Assembly (NCBI GenBank): GCA_902826695.1
Contig: CADEFU010000004.1
Location: 186,001-250,000, forward strand
Source: an uncultured Alphaproteobacteria bacterium
GTDB taxonomy: Bacteria > Pseudomonadota > Alphaproteobacteria > Micropepsales > Micropepsaceae
DNA length: 64,000 bases
Reading direction: 5' to 3'
Position 1 is the first letter of the stretch. Each line of letters opens with the position of its first letter. Shown here in pieces: positions 28,759-37,713 of the stretch. The notes beneath the pieces are model-generated. The model ran no database searches and had not been told where the DNA came from. It saw nothing but the letters and a program-made list of their open reading frames with translations. The position numbers and the translations under genes were made by a program.

Positions 28759-29574
28759 CTACGCGTTTGTCGTATTTGCGTGAGCCTTCCGGTACGCATC
28801 CGGCGTCATGTTCATGAAGCGCTTGAACGTCCGCGAGAAGTGGCTCTGATCGGCAAAACCATAGGCAAGCGCGATGTCCGAGAGCGGCTTCTCCCCCCGC
28901 CGCAATTCCTCGCCCGCCCGCGCCACCAGACGCGCGCGGGCATACTCGCCGACCGTCACGCCCACGTGCTGCCGAAACGCCCGCATCAGATGCGCCGGAT
29001 GCCGGCCCGCAAGCGCCGCAAGTGCGTCGACGTCGGGTTCCAGTGCCCCAGTTCGATCCAATTCCGCCTTCACAACCCCAAGCCATGCCGGTTCGGCTGT
29101 GACATTCCCCGGCGGCTCGGCCAGCATCTCCCGGACAGCGGCCTCAATCTCCCCGCGCGCGCCATGCGCCGTGCGTGCGACCGCCTCCGTCATCCGCCCC
29201 CGCAGGACCAAGCTTTTGCCCAACTGGGGGAAGTAGGCTGGCAGGATCCGAGGCAGATCGTCGGCTTCGAACTCGAACACGACGCTGCGCGAACCCTCCG
29301 CGCCCATCGACGTCGAATGCGTCGTGCCGCGTGGATAGAGCGCGACATCCCCCGCGAGGAGCTCGATCTCCGACCCGCCATCGGCATCGACCATCGACCC
29401 GGAAAGCACCCCGATGAGGTGCGCTCGTTCGTGCGTGTGCGCCGGGATCTGGCAGAACGGCGCGTGCTCGAACTCCCACACCCGCAAAGACTCCACGGTT
29501 CGCTGCAAAACCGCCCGGCCGTAATACTCGCCAAACCTAATTTTCCAGCATTTCACGCGATGGTGTCCTTGCAC
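28759..29574 (-). CDS. AraC-family transcriptional regulator
   Basis: A 271-residue regulator with an N-terminal cupin-like sensing half (PAHTHERAHLIGVLSGSMVD, ELLAGDVALYPRGTTHSTSM) and a C-terminal double helix-turn-helix. The AraC signature is IALAYGFADQSHFSRTFKR followed by TPDAYRKAH. The start is a GTG at 29574 with no clear ribosome-binding site; the next in-frame GTG, at 29556, is also possible. It is divergent from the protease gene at 29629 and sits upstream of the sortase substrate gene on the same strand, so it may control either. The inducer is unknown. Confidence 0.9.
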   Translation of the reverse strand: MQGHHRVKCWKIRFGEYYGRAVLQRTVESLRVWEFEHAPFCQIPAHTHERAHLIGVLSGSMVDADGGSEIELLAGDVALYPRGTTHSTSMGAEGSRSVVFEFEADDLPRILPAYFPQLGKSLVLRGRMTEAVARTAHGARGEIEAAVREMLAEPPGNVTAEPAWLGVVKAELDRTGALEPDVDALAALAGRHPAHLMRAFRQHVGVTVGEYARARLVARAGEELRRGEKPLSDIALAYGFADQSHFSRTFKRFMNMTPDAYRKAHANTTNA

Positions 29575-29628
29575 GCAATTGTGGTTCTAGATCGCAACCC
29601 GCACATCGCCGAGGTTGCCAGCCAGATT

Positions 29629-30849
29629 ATGGCGCATTTCCCGGACCAGCGCGTGCAACGCTACAAGATTTTGTTTTTGGCGCTCTTGGTTATCGCCGTC
29701 GCGCGCCCGGCCCAAACTGCGGCCATCGACCTGGCAGGCGGCAAACCTGCCACGATCCCGTTCACCCTGATCGACAACCGCATCTTCGTCCCTGTCTCAA
29801 TCAACGGCCAGGGGCCCTTCCAGTTCATCTTCGACACCGGCGGCGCCAACATCTTGGACCCGGCCGTCGCGAAGGAACTTGGCCTCAAACTCGATCCCGA
29901 CGGCGAAGCCTGGGGTGCGGGCGCCAACCGCCAGCAGGCCTGGCGCACGGACGTCAGCAGCGCCGACCTCTTCGGCGTTACGATTCGCGATCACGAATTC
30001 CGCGTGATCTCGCTCGAAGCGATCCGCAAGGCCATCGGCTTCCGCCGCCTCGACGGCCTCGTTGGGCGCGAGCTGTTCGAGCGCTTCGTCGTCGAGATCG
30101 ACTATGGAGGCCAAACGCTGACCTTCAGCGAACCCAAAACCTGGAGCCCGCCGGGCACACTAGGCAAGCCCAGCACGCTCGGCTTCTACGAAGGTATCCC
30201 GACGCTTCCCGCCGTCGTGGATGGCCTACAAGGCAACTTCATCATCGACACAGGCGACCGCTCGTCGCTGACGCTGTTCGGCCCGTTCGTGGATCGTCAC
30301 GACCTCCGCGCAAGACGCACCAAGAAAGTACAAGCCGTGACGGGTTGGGGCGTTGGCGGCCCGATCCCCGCCGACGTCGTCCGCGCGCAAACCTTTGCCT
30401 TCGCCGGGTACGACCTCACCGGCATCGTCACCCGCATGCCGCTGCTCAAGACCGGCGGCTTTGCAAGCGCCGACGTCGCCGGCAGCATCGGCACCGGCGT
30501 GCTCAAGCGCTTCCGCGCAACCTTTGATTACGCTCGCAAGCACCTGTATCTGACGCCCGGTGCAAACTACGCCGTCCCCGATCCAGCCGACCGCAGCGGT
30601 CTCTGGCTGTCGCTGGACGCGGCGGGGATTAAAGTGATGTCCGTCGTTGCGGGCAGCCCTGCGGCGGAGAGCGGCCTGCGCGTAGACGACATCGTCACCG
30701 CGGTAGACGGCAAGCCTGCAGCGCAACTTTTCCTGGTCGACTTGCGCGAACGACTGAAGACGGCCCCGCCGGGCACACAAGTGCGCCTCACGGTGAAAGC
30801 GGCAGCAAACATGCGCGACGTGACGATCACGTTGCGAGATCTGATTTGA
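29629..30849 (+). CDS. Exported retropepsin-like aspartyl protease with PDZ domain
   Basis: A 406-residue exported protein. The start at 29629 gives a basic N-terminus and signal helix (ILFLALLVIAVARPAQT). Two retroviral-type aspartic half-domains follow, with catalytic-type aspartates D69 (FIFDTGGAN) and D207 (FIIDTGDRS), so one chain may fold as a full pepsin-like enzyme. The C-terminal 90 residues are a PDZ domain (VMSVVAGSPAAESGLRVDDI). An in-frame ATG at 29560 would add 23 residues ahead of the signal. The next gene also has a PDZ domain and starts 11 bases on, indicating one operon. The target protein is unknown. Confidence 0.85.
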   Translation: MAHFPDQRVQRYKILFLALLVIAVARPAQTAAIDLAGGKPATIPFTLIDNRIFVPVSINGQGPFQFIFDTGGANILDPAVAKELGLKLDPDGEAWGAGANRQQAWRTDVSSADLFGVTIRDHEFRVISLEAIRKAIGFRRLDGLVGRELFERFVVEIDYGGQTLTFSEPKTWSPPGTLGKPSTLGFYEGIPTLPAVVDGLQGNFIIDTGDRSSLTLFGPFVDRHDLRARRTKKVQAVTGWGVGGPIPADVVRAQTFAFAGYDLTGIVTRMPLLKTGGFASADVAGSIGTGVLKRFRATFDYARKHLYLTPGANYAVPDPADRSGLWLSLDAAGIKVMSVVAGSPAAESGLRVDDIVTAVDGKPAAQLFLVDLRERLKTAPPGTQVRLTVKAAANMRDVTITLRDLI

Positions 30850-30860
30850 GGGTAAAAGTC

Positions 30861-32198
30861 ATGCGTACGCTATTGAAGCACGTCCTGCTGCTCGCACTGA
30901 TGCTGACCGCATCGGCTACCGCACAAGCTGTCGACCTGCCCCGCCGCCCAGCGTTCGGCATCGCAATGTCCAACAACATGCCGCCGGACGTCCGCGCCGC
31001 GCAAAAACTCGGACCCAACGAAGGCGTCCTGATCGTCGCCGTTCAACCGGGCCTTTCCGGCGCCAACGCGGGCCTCAACAAAGGCGACATCGTCGTTGCT
31101 TTGGATGGGAAGCCGATGTCGTCCTCAGCCGAGGTCATCGCCTTCCTCCGCACCAAGCGCCCGGGCGACGAACTCAAGATCGACTACGTCCGCAACGCCG
31201 CGCGCGCCACGACAACCGCAACGCTCGTCCCCACGCCGCTCGAAACCTCTGCCGACATTGACGTGATCTACGACGCCGTCGCCTCGGGCAGCAGCATCCG
31301 CCGCACCGTCATCACCAAGCCGAAAGGCGGCGGGCGGCACCCTGCCGTTCTGCTTGTCGGCGGCATCGGCTGCTACCCGATCGACAACCCGGGAAGCGAG
31401 AACGAAGGTTACCGCCCGCTCATCACCTCACTCACGCGCCAGGGCTTCGTCACCATCCGCGTCGAGAAAAGCGGCATCGGCGACAGCACCGGCACGCCCT
31501 GCAGCGACGTCAACTTGGATACCGAAGTCGAAGGCTACACAGCAGGCCTGCGCGCTCTGAAAAAGCTCTCCTACGTCGATGCCAAGCGCACGTTCATCGT
31601 CGGCCACAGCATAGGCGGCGTCGTGGGCCCGCTCGTTGCCGCGCAAGAACCGGTGCGCGGCCTCTTCGTTCTCGAGACCGTAGGCCTCACCTGGTACGAA
31701 TACGAACTCATCAACACCCGCCGGCAGCTCAAGCTCGGCGGAGCGCAACCGGCCGAAATCGGCGCGGCGATGCTCGTGAAGCAATGGTGCTCGCACCGCA
31801 TGCTGATCGATCGCGCCCCGCGCGCCGAGATCTTGAAGGCGAAACCGGAATGCGCGGAGTTCATGAGCTATCCGGCTTCGGACGCCTACCTCCAGCAAAT
31901 CGCCGCGCAGAACAACGCCGGCCTTTGGGCGGCCCTCAAAGGGGTCGACGTGGCCGTCCTTTATGGCGCGGCCGACTTCGTCACGGGCGTCGAGGAAAGC
32001 AAGGCGCTGGTCGACGCGGCGAACGCTGCTCGCGCGGGTTCGGCCATCTACATCGAAATCCCGGACATGGACCACTTTCTGCTGCAGTCGCCTGATCAGG
32101 CTACGGCTTTCCGGCGCCTCCAATCCGGCGGCCAAGCCCCGTTCCACCCCAAACTCGGGCAGATCATCGGCGACTGGCTGAAAAGCAAATCAAACTAG
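30861..32198 (+). CDS. Exported PDZ plus alpha/beta-hydrolase protein
   Basis: A 445-residue predicted periplasmic protein. The ATG at 30861 lies nine bases after GAGGG. Residues 1-23 are a signal peptide. Residues 35-120 form a PDZ domain (VLIVAVQPGLSGANAGLNKG), and 145-440 an alpha/beta hydrolase with the nucleophile elbow GHSIGG (S250). Likely acid and base lie further on, with the His in IPDMDHFLLQ. Fusion of PDZ to this hydrolase type is uncommon; it may be an esterase or an exopeptidase-like enzyme held on a partner's C-terminus. It is operonic with the aspartyl protease. A 9-bp hairpin follows its stop. Confidence 0.8.
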   Translation: MRTLLKHVLLLALMLTASATAQAVDLPRRPAFGIAMSNNMPPDVRAAQKLGPNEGVLIVAVQPGLSGANAGLNKGDIVVALDGKPMSSSAEVIAFLRTKRPGDELKIDYVRNAARATTTATLVPTPLETSADIDVIYDAVASGSSIRRTVITKPKGGGRHPAVLLVGGIGCYPIDNPGSENEGYRPLITSLTRQGFVTIRVEKSGIGDSTGTPCSDVNLDTEVEGYTAGLRALKKLSYVDAKRTFIVGHSIGGVVGPLVAAQEPVRGLFVLETVGLTWYEYELINTRRQLKLGGAQPAEIGAAMLVKQWCSHRMLIDRAPRAEILKAKPECAEFMSYPASDAYLQQIAAQNNAGLWAALKGVDVAVLYGAADFVTGVEESKALVDAANAARAGSAIYIEIPDMDHFLLQSPDQATAFRRLQSGGQAPFHPKLGQIIGDWLKSKSN

Positions 32199-32204
32199 CA
32201 CTGT

Positions 32205-32240
32205 GGCAGTCCGGAACTTGATCTTGGGCTTCGGACTGCC
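32205..32240 (+). terminator. Stem-loop after the PDZ-hydrolase gene
   Basis: GGCAGTCCG (32205-32213) and CGGACTGCC (32232-32240) form a perfect nine-base stem with an 18-base loop, starting seven bases after the stop codon. TAACTTT follows, a weak T-tract, so termination may be partly factor-dependent. The rest of the gap to rsgA (32241-32437) holds only the small reading frame at 32281. Confidence 0.5.
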
Positions 32241-32280
32241 TAACTTTCCCGCGTCGCAACCACCAGCCAGGGAGAAGCAT

Positions 32281-32334
32281 ATGACCATTGCCGTTGTTTC
32301 ACCGCGGGCTGGCCGCGCCTTGGCGCTCGTCTAA
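32281..32334 (+). CDS. Possible 17-residue small ORF upstream of rsgA
   Basis: An ATG seven bases after AGGGAG opens a reading frame of 17 codons (MTIAVVSPRAGRALALV) ending in TAA. The ribosome-binding site is better than that of rsgA itself. The frame lies between a transcription stop signal and rsgA, so it could be a leader peptide. No similarity is recognised and chance is a real alternative. Confidence 0.2.
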   Translation: MTIAVVSPRAGRALALV

Positions 32335-32437
32335 GCGACACCATCAACGTCCAGCTCTGCCTCGTCTCGCGCCCGCTTGGGCGTGAGCGCTTGCATTCAC
32401 GCGGCGGCCGCCGCCGCAAAAGCTGGACGACATTGCA

Positions 32438-33496
32438 GTGACAAACTCAGAACAACTGACTCTAAGGGACTACGGCTGGAACACGCACTTTCAGGCGCAA
32501 CTTTCGGCCGACGAACTGTCGACAACAATCCCCGTGCGCGTCCTCGCCGTGCACCGCGACGCCCTTGAAGTCGCGGGACACGCGTACGCCGGCCGCGTGG
32601 CGCCCCTCGACGCCGACGACGATGAAGCGGTCGCCACCGTCGGCGACTGGTTGTTGCTCGACGAAGGCACGCGCCGCCCTGTCCGTGTCTTGACGCGCCG
32701 AAGCGTTTTCAAGCGCAAGAGCGCCGGCACTGGGCGCCGGATACAGCTGATCGCCGCGAACGTCGATACGCTGTTCCTCGTGACCTCTGCGAACCAGGAC
32801 TTCAATATCGCACGCCTGGAGCGCTATCTGGCGCTTGCCGCCGAAGCGGAAGCGACGCCGATCGTCGTGATCACCAAGGCTGACCTCGCGTCGGACGTAT
32901 CCGACTACGTCGACGAGGCGCGAAAGCTCATGGCGGGCTTGGTGGTCGAAGCCTTCGACGCGCGCAGCGCGGTGGCGATCAAGAGTCTGAAGCCGTGGTT
33001 CGCACCGGGTCAAACACTCGCGCTTGTCGGTTCCTCCGGCGTCGGAAAGTCCACAATCGTGAATACGCTCGCGGGCGACGAACTGCAGGAGACACGCGGG
33101 ATACGCGAAGACGACGCCCGCGGCCGGCACACCACCACGGGACGCTCGCTTCATCGTCTGGCGAACGGCGCTTGGCTGATGGACACTCCCGGCATGCGCG
33201 AGTTGCAGATCGTGGATGTCGCGGGCGGCCTCGGTGAAGTCTTCGCCGACATCGCTGAGATTGCGGCTTCCTGTCGATTCAGCGACTGCACCCATGAGAA
33301 CGAGCCGGGTTGTGCGATACAGGCTGCCATCGAGAGCGGCCAACTCGACGCGGACCGTCTCAAACGCTACGCGAAGCTCCAGCGCGAAGAAGCCCGAAAC
33401 TCCGAGAACATCGCGCACGCGCATGCCCGCAGCCAACGGTTCGGCCGGATGCAAAAGCGAAAGTACGCCGAGAAGCTCAAATACCGGGGCTGGTGA
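32438..33496 (+). CDS. rsgA: Small ribosomal subunit biogenesis GTPase RsgA
   Basis: A circularly permuted GTPase that checks late 30S maturation. The 352 residues start at a GTG with a poor ribosome-binding site. An OB-fold is followed by G4 (VVITKADLA), G1 (LVGSSGVGKSTIVN) and G3 (LMDTPGMREL) in the permuted order. The zinc knuckle CRFSDCTHENEPGC lies near residue 275, and a basic C-terminal helix (RMQKRKYAEKLKYRGW) ends the protein. Family assignment is firm; the exact start is not. Confidence 0.95.
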   Translation: MTNSEQLTLRDYGWNTHFQAQLSADELSTTIPVRVLAVHRDALEVAGHAYAGRVAPLDADDDEAVATVGDWLLLDEGTRRPVRVLTRRSVFKRKSAGTGRRIQLIAANVDTLFLVTSANQDFNIARLERYLALAAEAEATPIVVITKADLASDVSDYVDEARKLMAGLVVEAFDARSAVAIKSLKPWFAPGQTLALVGSSGVGKSTIVNTLAGDELQETRGIREDDARGRHTTTGRSLHRLANGAWLMDTPGMRELQIVDVAGGLGEVFADIAEIAASCRFSDCTHENEPGCAIQAAIESGQLDADRLKRYAKLQREEARNSENIAHAHARSQRFGRMQKRKYAEKLKYRGW

Positions 33497-33540
33497 CACC
33501 TTGCGTACGCCACCGCCCTCGCTCAGGATGCTCCATCACG

Positions 33541-33990
33541 ATGGAGCGCGCTTTGAGAATTGCTGCCGCACTGCTTGCCCTTGCACTCGCCGCGTGCACG
33601 GACAAACCGTTCATGGGCACCTGGACGATAGGACGCGCCGATCCCGCGCCGTGGGTCGAAGCCGGCTTTGTCCCGGACGAGGCGGCGACCGCGCTCTATG
33701 TCGGTCAAACGGTCACATTCGCGCCGGACCAAATCGAAGCGCCTGGCCTGTTGGCCTGCACGAATCCGAATTACGCCTTTGTCGACGTTCCGGCCGCCGG
33801 TCTCTTCCAAGGCGGCCTCGGCGATGACGCGGCGACGGCCGTTACGCGCGCAAAGACGCTCGGCTTCGGTGCCAACGTGGCGACGATCAAGACCGCGTGC
33901 GAACACGACATCGCCTTTCACATGCGCGACGCGGACCACGCGGCCTTCGCTCTCGACAACATGATCTACTGGCTTAAGCGGTTCCGTTGA
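33541..33990 (+). CDS. Predicted lipoprotein of unknown function
   Basis: A 149-residue protein with a lipoprotein signal (LRIAAALLALALAAC, Cys19). The mature part starts near TDKPFMGTWTIGRADPAPW. It has two more Cys (GLLACTNPNY and IKTACEHDIAF) and an Asp/Ala-rich C-terminus ending in a short basic helix. The TWTIGRADPAPWV opening is reminiscent of small lipocalin-like outer-membrane lipoproteins, but I do not assign a family. It follows rsgA by 44 bases and ends four bases before the convergent DUF3089 gene. Confidence 0.65.
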   Translation: MERALRIAAALLALALAACTDKPFMGTWTIGRADPAPWVEAGFVPDEAATALYVGQTVTFAPDQIEAPGLLACTNPNYAFVDVPAAGLFQGGLGDDAATAVTRAKTLGFGANVATIKTACEHDIAFHMRDADHAAFALDNMIYWLKRFR

Positions 33991-33994
33991 CGGC

Positions 33995-35161
33995 CTACTT
34001 CTCCGGCGCGGGTCCATCCGTCAGCGCGCGCTGCAGATAGGCGCCGACCCGCTCCGCCACGTTCTTGCGGATGTCCATGTGGAACAGCGGATAGTCGAGC
34101 CCGTGATAATTCTCGCCGATCGCAAGTTGCCCCAGCGGGTTGTCCGACTGGTCCGAAGCCCACAAGATCCCGCCTTTGCATTCGGCCGCGGTTAGCTTCG
34201 GCAGCGGCGCACCCAAGGGCTCGAACACAACGCCCTGTGGTGCATCATCGCCCCACAGCTTCGCGGAGAACTTCCCGCTTGGCGGCACGCCTCCCTGATG
34301 AAGCTCGGCTGGCGCGCGCCCGCCATCCCGCCGCCAATTTAGCGGGTTCACGCAAACCAGGTCGCTCATCTCCGGCGGCACCGTCGCACCATCGACCAAC
34401 GTCGCCCAATGAACGATGCAGCCGGTCTCCGTCGGACCGTCGCACACCTTGACCGACTTCAGAGCGTTGACGTCCGCGTTCTTGACCTGCCCGCCGATGA
34501 TGTAGGCAGCGATCATGCTTGGTTGAAGGCTGGTCCCGTCGATCTTGTCCTGAATTAAGCGCAGCGCATGCCACGTGCCCTGACTGTGGCTCGCGATGAT
34601 GAACGGGCGCCCCTTGTTTTCGTTCGCGATGTAATGCTCAAACGCACGCAAGACGTCGGCATAGGCGAAATCCATCGTCTTCTGCGCGATATCGTCCGAC
34701 GCCGACCACCATCGAAATATCGAAGCCTCCCGGTACCGCGGCGCGTAAACATTGCAACAGCCGTTATAGGCGCTCGCCTGGTTCGCCAGCATCCATTGCG
34801 TGTTCTCCTCCGTCCGGCTGTTCGGATTCAGCGGCGAATTCCAATCGGTCCCATTCAGATACCCTGTCGGGTGAATAAAGAAGACATCGACCGCACGCCG
34901 GCCCTCCGGTTGAGCAACTCCCTGCGGCACGAACGCAGCGGGGCTCTCCCGCCCCGGCCGCGCTGCCCACGACGAGGCTTGCGCGTAGTCCGGCGCCGGC
35001 GCTTTGCGCGCGAGATCCCACCCATGCGTCGGACCCCATAGCCAGCCGATCACTGTCAACGTGTTCCCGCTGAACACGATGGCCGCCCCAACCACGCCCA
35101 AGAGCAGCACGACCAGAAGCAGGTACTTGAGAAGACGAAGCAAGGGACACCTCCGGCGCAT
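33995..35161 (-). CDS. DUF3089 alpha/beta-hydrolase-like protein, membrane-anchored
   Basis: A 388-residue protein of the DUF3089 family, uncharacterised lipase/esterase-like hydrolases. An N-terminal membrane helix (LLKYLLLVVLLLGVVGAAIV) is followed by DVFFIHPTGYLNGTDWNSP, the family opening, then VYAPRYREASIF and the nucleophile elbow IASHSQGTWHA (GxSxG-like with Ala). A Cys-containing loop (VCDGPTETGCIVHW) lies later. The ATG at 35161 lacks a good ribosome-binding site; a TTG at 35143 follows GGAGG by six bases and may be the true start, removing six residues. It is divergent from the alkylsulfatase gene. Confidence 0.85.
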   Translation of the reverse strand: MRRRCPLLRLLKYLLLVVLLLGVVGAAIVFSGNTLTVIGWLWGPTHGWDLARKAPAPDYAQASSWAARPGRESPAAFVPQGVAQPEGRRAVDVFFIHPTGYLNGTDWNSPLNPNSRTEENTQWMLANQASAYNGCCNVYAPRYREASIFRWWSASDDIAQKTMDFAYADVLRAFEHYIANENKGRPFIIASHSQGTWHALRLIQDKIDGTSLQPSMIAAYIIGGQVKNADVNALKSVKVCDGPTETGCIVHWATLVDGATVPPEMSDLVCVNPLNWRRDGGRAPAELHQGGVPPSGKFSAKLWGDDAPQGVVFEPLGAPLPKLTAAECKGGILWASDQSDNPLGQLAIGENYHGLDYPLFHMDIRKNVAERVGAYLQRALTDGPAPEK

Positions 35162-35293
35162 CGGTTCGCGCGCGCTCCGATCAAACAGTCAACAACCGCT
35201 CCGCGCCAGGGCCGATCCGTCGCAGGACCCCAATTGCCGTGGGTCCCGCCTCTCGGCTAGCCTGCAAGCGACCGCCATCCCAGAGGAATCTCC

Positions 35294-37357
35294 ATGAACG
35301 CCGTCGTGAACAATCCGATCGTCCAACGCATCCTCACCAGCCGCTTCCTTCGCGGCCTGGCCATAGGCGTCGGCGCAACCGCGTTCGTCCTGATCGGCTT
35401 CGCCTACCTGTTCCGCGGCGTTCTGCCGATGCTGCTCGGTGCGCCCGCGCCGAGCATCCCGAAGGATGTTGTCGCCGAGGCAACGACGTCCACCAAAGAG
35501 GTCCGGGAGAAAATGCTGAAGGACCTGCCCTTCTCGAACACGCAGGACTTCGACTTCGCAGCCCGCGGTTTCATCGCCACGCGCGAAAATCCGAAGATCA
35601 CAGATGAAGCAGGCAAGCTCGTCTACGATCTCGCGTCTTACGACTTTCTCAAGAGCGATGCGCCGGAAAGCGCCAACCCGAGCCTCTGGCGCCAAGCACA
35701 ACTTCTTACGAAGCACGGCCTCTACAAGGTCGCCGAACACATCTATCAAGTGCGCGGCTTCGATGTCTCGACCGTGTCCTTCATTGTCACCGACACGGGC
35801 TACATCGTCGTTGACCCCCTAACTACCGTCGAAGTCGCCAAAGCCGCACTCGACCTCGTCAAGAAGCACGTCGGCGATAAGCCCGTCATCGCGGTCGTCT
35901 ACTCGCACAGCCATGCCGACCATTTCGGCGGCGTGGGCGGCGTAACAACCGAGGAACACGTGAAAGCCGGGCGCGTGAAAATCATCGCCCCCGAAGGCTT
36001 CATGGAACACTCGATCTCCGAAAACGTGATTGCCGGCCCCGCCATGACGCGCCGCGCCCGCTTCCAATTCGGCACCACCCTGCCCCGTGGCATCGAAGGC
36101 GAAATGACCTCAGGGCTCGGCCCAGGGGTTTCCAACGGGTCGATCTCCCTGATCGCGCCGACGGACATCATAGCCAAGACCGGCACGGAAATGACGATCG
36201 GCGGCGTCAAACTGGTGTTCCAGGTCACGCCGGGCACCGAAGCGCCGGCCGAGATGAACTTCCATCTGCCGCAAATGCGCGCGTTGTTCATGGCGGAGAA
36301 CGCGAACGCCACCATGCACAATCTTCTGCCCGCGCGCGGCGCGTTGGTCCGCAACGCGAAAGACTGGGCCGACTACCTGACGCAGTCACTGCGTCTCTAC
36401 GCCGATCAGAGCGACGTGATGTTTGCGGCCCATGGCATCCCGCGCTTCGGCACGGAAGTCGTCAAAGACTTCCTGACCAAACACCGCGACGCCTACAAAT
36501 ATCTGCATGACCAAACCGTGCGTCTGATGAACAACGGTCTGACGGGTGTCGAGATTGCCGAGCAGCTTCAGCTTCCCGATGTTCTCGCGCGCGAGTGGTA
36601 CAATCGCGGTTACTACGGCACGATGAGCCACAATTCCAAAGCCGTCTACCAGCGCTATATGGGCTGGTATGACGCGAACCCCACCTCGCTGCACGCGCTT
36701 CCGCCGGTCGCGGCCGGCACCCACTACATCGAAGCGATGGGCGGCGCCGATGCGGTCATTGCGAAAGCTGAAACGGCCATAAAAGCCGGCGAATACCGCT
36801 GGGCGGCCATGCTGCTCAACCACGTCGTCTTTGCCGATGGCGCAAACGCGAAGGCGAAGAACATGCTCGCCGATGTTTACACCCAACTCGGCTATCGCGC
36901 CGAAGCCGGCACCTGGCGCAACATCTATCTAACGGGCGCACAGGAACTTCGACACGGTGTCGTCGATGCGGGAATTCAGCGCTTTAGCGCGGCGCTGGTC
37001 CGGGCCACACCCACGACGATGATGCTCGACTTCGCGGCCGTCCGCTTCAACGCCGAACGCGCCGTCGGCAAAGCCTTCAAGATCAACCTCGTCCTGTCCG
37101 ACGTAAACGAGAAGCATCTGATCACCGTCGCCAACGGCGTGATGATCCACGAAGAGGGCATCGCCGACGACAAGGCCGATGCGACGGCGACGATGAAGCG
37201 CTCCGACCTCTTGGAGACCCTGCTCGCGGGCGTACCCCTTGCGGTCAAAACCACGACGGGCGCGATCAAGGTGACCGGCACCACGACCAACGCTTACGCC
37301 GATCTCGTCGCGCTGATCGACCCGGTACAACCGAACTTCAATATCGTGACGCCGTAG
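35294..37357 (+). CDS. Alkyl/aryl-sulfatase of the SdsA1/BDS1 type, membrane-anchored
   Basis: A 687-residue metallo-beta-lactamase-fold sulfatase that would release alcohols from sulfate esters such as alkyl sulfate surfactants. The zinc-binding motif is YSHSHADHFGGVGG; further family parts are GFMEHSISENVIAGPAMTRR, TPGTEAPAEMNFHLPQMR and AMGGADAVIAKA at the start of the dimerisation domain. A C-terminal SCP2-like domain follows from about 560. Instead of a plain signal peptide, residues 18-48 are a hydrophobic helix (LAIGVGATAFVLIGFAYLF) after a 17-residue tail, so it may remain membrane-bound. GAGGAA precedes the ATG. yjbR and pcp follow closely. Confidence 0.92.
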   Translation: MNAVVNNPIVQRILTSRFLRGLAIGVGATAFVLIGFAYLFRGVLPMLLGAPAPSIPKDVVAEATTSTKEVREKMLKDLPFSNTQDFDFAARGFIATRENPKITDEAGKLVYDLASYDFLKSDAPESANPSLWRQAQLLTKHGLYKVAEHIYQVRGFDVSTVSFIVTDTGYIVVDPLTTVEVAKAALDLVKKHVGDKPVIAVVYSHSHADHFGGVGGVTTEEHVKAGRVKIIAPEGFMEHSISENVIAGPAMTRRARFQFGTTLPRGIEGEMTSGLGPGVSNGSISLIAPTDIIAKTGTEMTIGGVKLVFQVTPGTEAPAEMNFHLPQMRALFMAENANATMHNLLPARGALVRNAKDWADYLTQSLRLYADQSDVMFAAHGIPRFGTEVVKDFLTKHRDAYKYLHDQTVRLMNNGLTGVEIAEQLQLPDVLAREWYNRGYYGTMSHNSKAVYQRYMGWYDANPTSLHALPPVAAGTHYIEAMGGADAVIAKAETAIKAGEYRWAAMLLNHVVFADGANAKAKNMLADVYTQLGYRAEAGTWRNIYLTGAQELRHGVVDAGIQRFSAALVRATPTTMMLDFAAVRFNAERAVGKAFKINLVLSDVNEKHLITVANGVMIHEEGIADDKADATATMKRSDLLETLLAGVPLAVKTTTGAIKVTGTTTNAYADLVALIDPVQPNFNIVTP

Positions 37358-37358
37358 C

Positions 37359-37694
37359 ATGGTGACAGTCGCGGCGTTTCGAAAGCTTGCCATGGCCGTC
37401 GATGGCGCCGTCGAAGCACCGCACTTCGACCTCACGTCGTTCCGGCTCAACGGCAAGATATTTGCCACGCTCTCGGAAAAGGAGGCGCGCGCGATGATCA
37501 AGCTCACGCCGGAGCAACAGGAGATGCTGACCGCCGCCGAACCCGGCGTCTTTCAACGAATCCCCAATGCGTGGGGCGACAAGGGCGCAACCTGGATGCA
37601 CCTAAAGCAAGCTGACGCGAAAACGGCACAAAGCGCGCTTCAGCTTGGCGTCGGCAATCTTGCGAAACCGAAGCGCACGAGAAAACCTTTGTGA
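37359..37694 (+). CDS. MmcQ/YjbR family protein
   Basis: A 111-residue protein of the YjbR fold, a CyaY-like alpha/beta DNA-binding-type fold of unknown role. Landmarks are FRKLAMAVDGAVEAPHFD, FRLNGKIFATLSEKEARAMI and the closing IPNAWGDKGATWMHLKQAD. It starts one base after the alkylsulfatase stop, so it is translated from the same mRNA. The basic end (AKPKRTRKPL) would fit nucleic-acid contact. Confidence 0.88.
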   Translation: MVTVAAFRKLAMAVDGAVEAPHFDLTSFRLNGKIFATLSEKEARAMIKLTPEQQEMLTAAEPGVFQRIPNAWGDKGATWMHLKQADAKTAQSALQLGVGNLAKPKRTRKPL

Positions 37695-37713
37695 CGATGA
37701 CCAAGAGCGTCGA

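Noticed and set aside
28699-29628. Long N-terminal extension of the aspartyl protease reading
   Set aside because: It runs antisense to the AraC gene and is Arg-rich; the signal peptide begins only at 29629.
32241-32437. Broken gene or second frame ending at the rsgA start
   Set aside because: A frame ending in CAGTGA overlaps the GTG, but has no start codon and no similarity I recognise.
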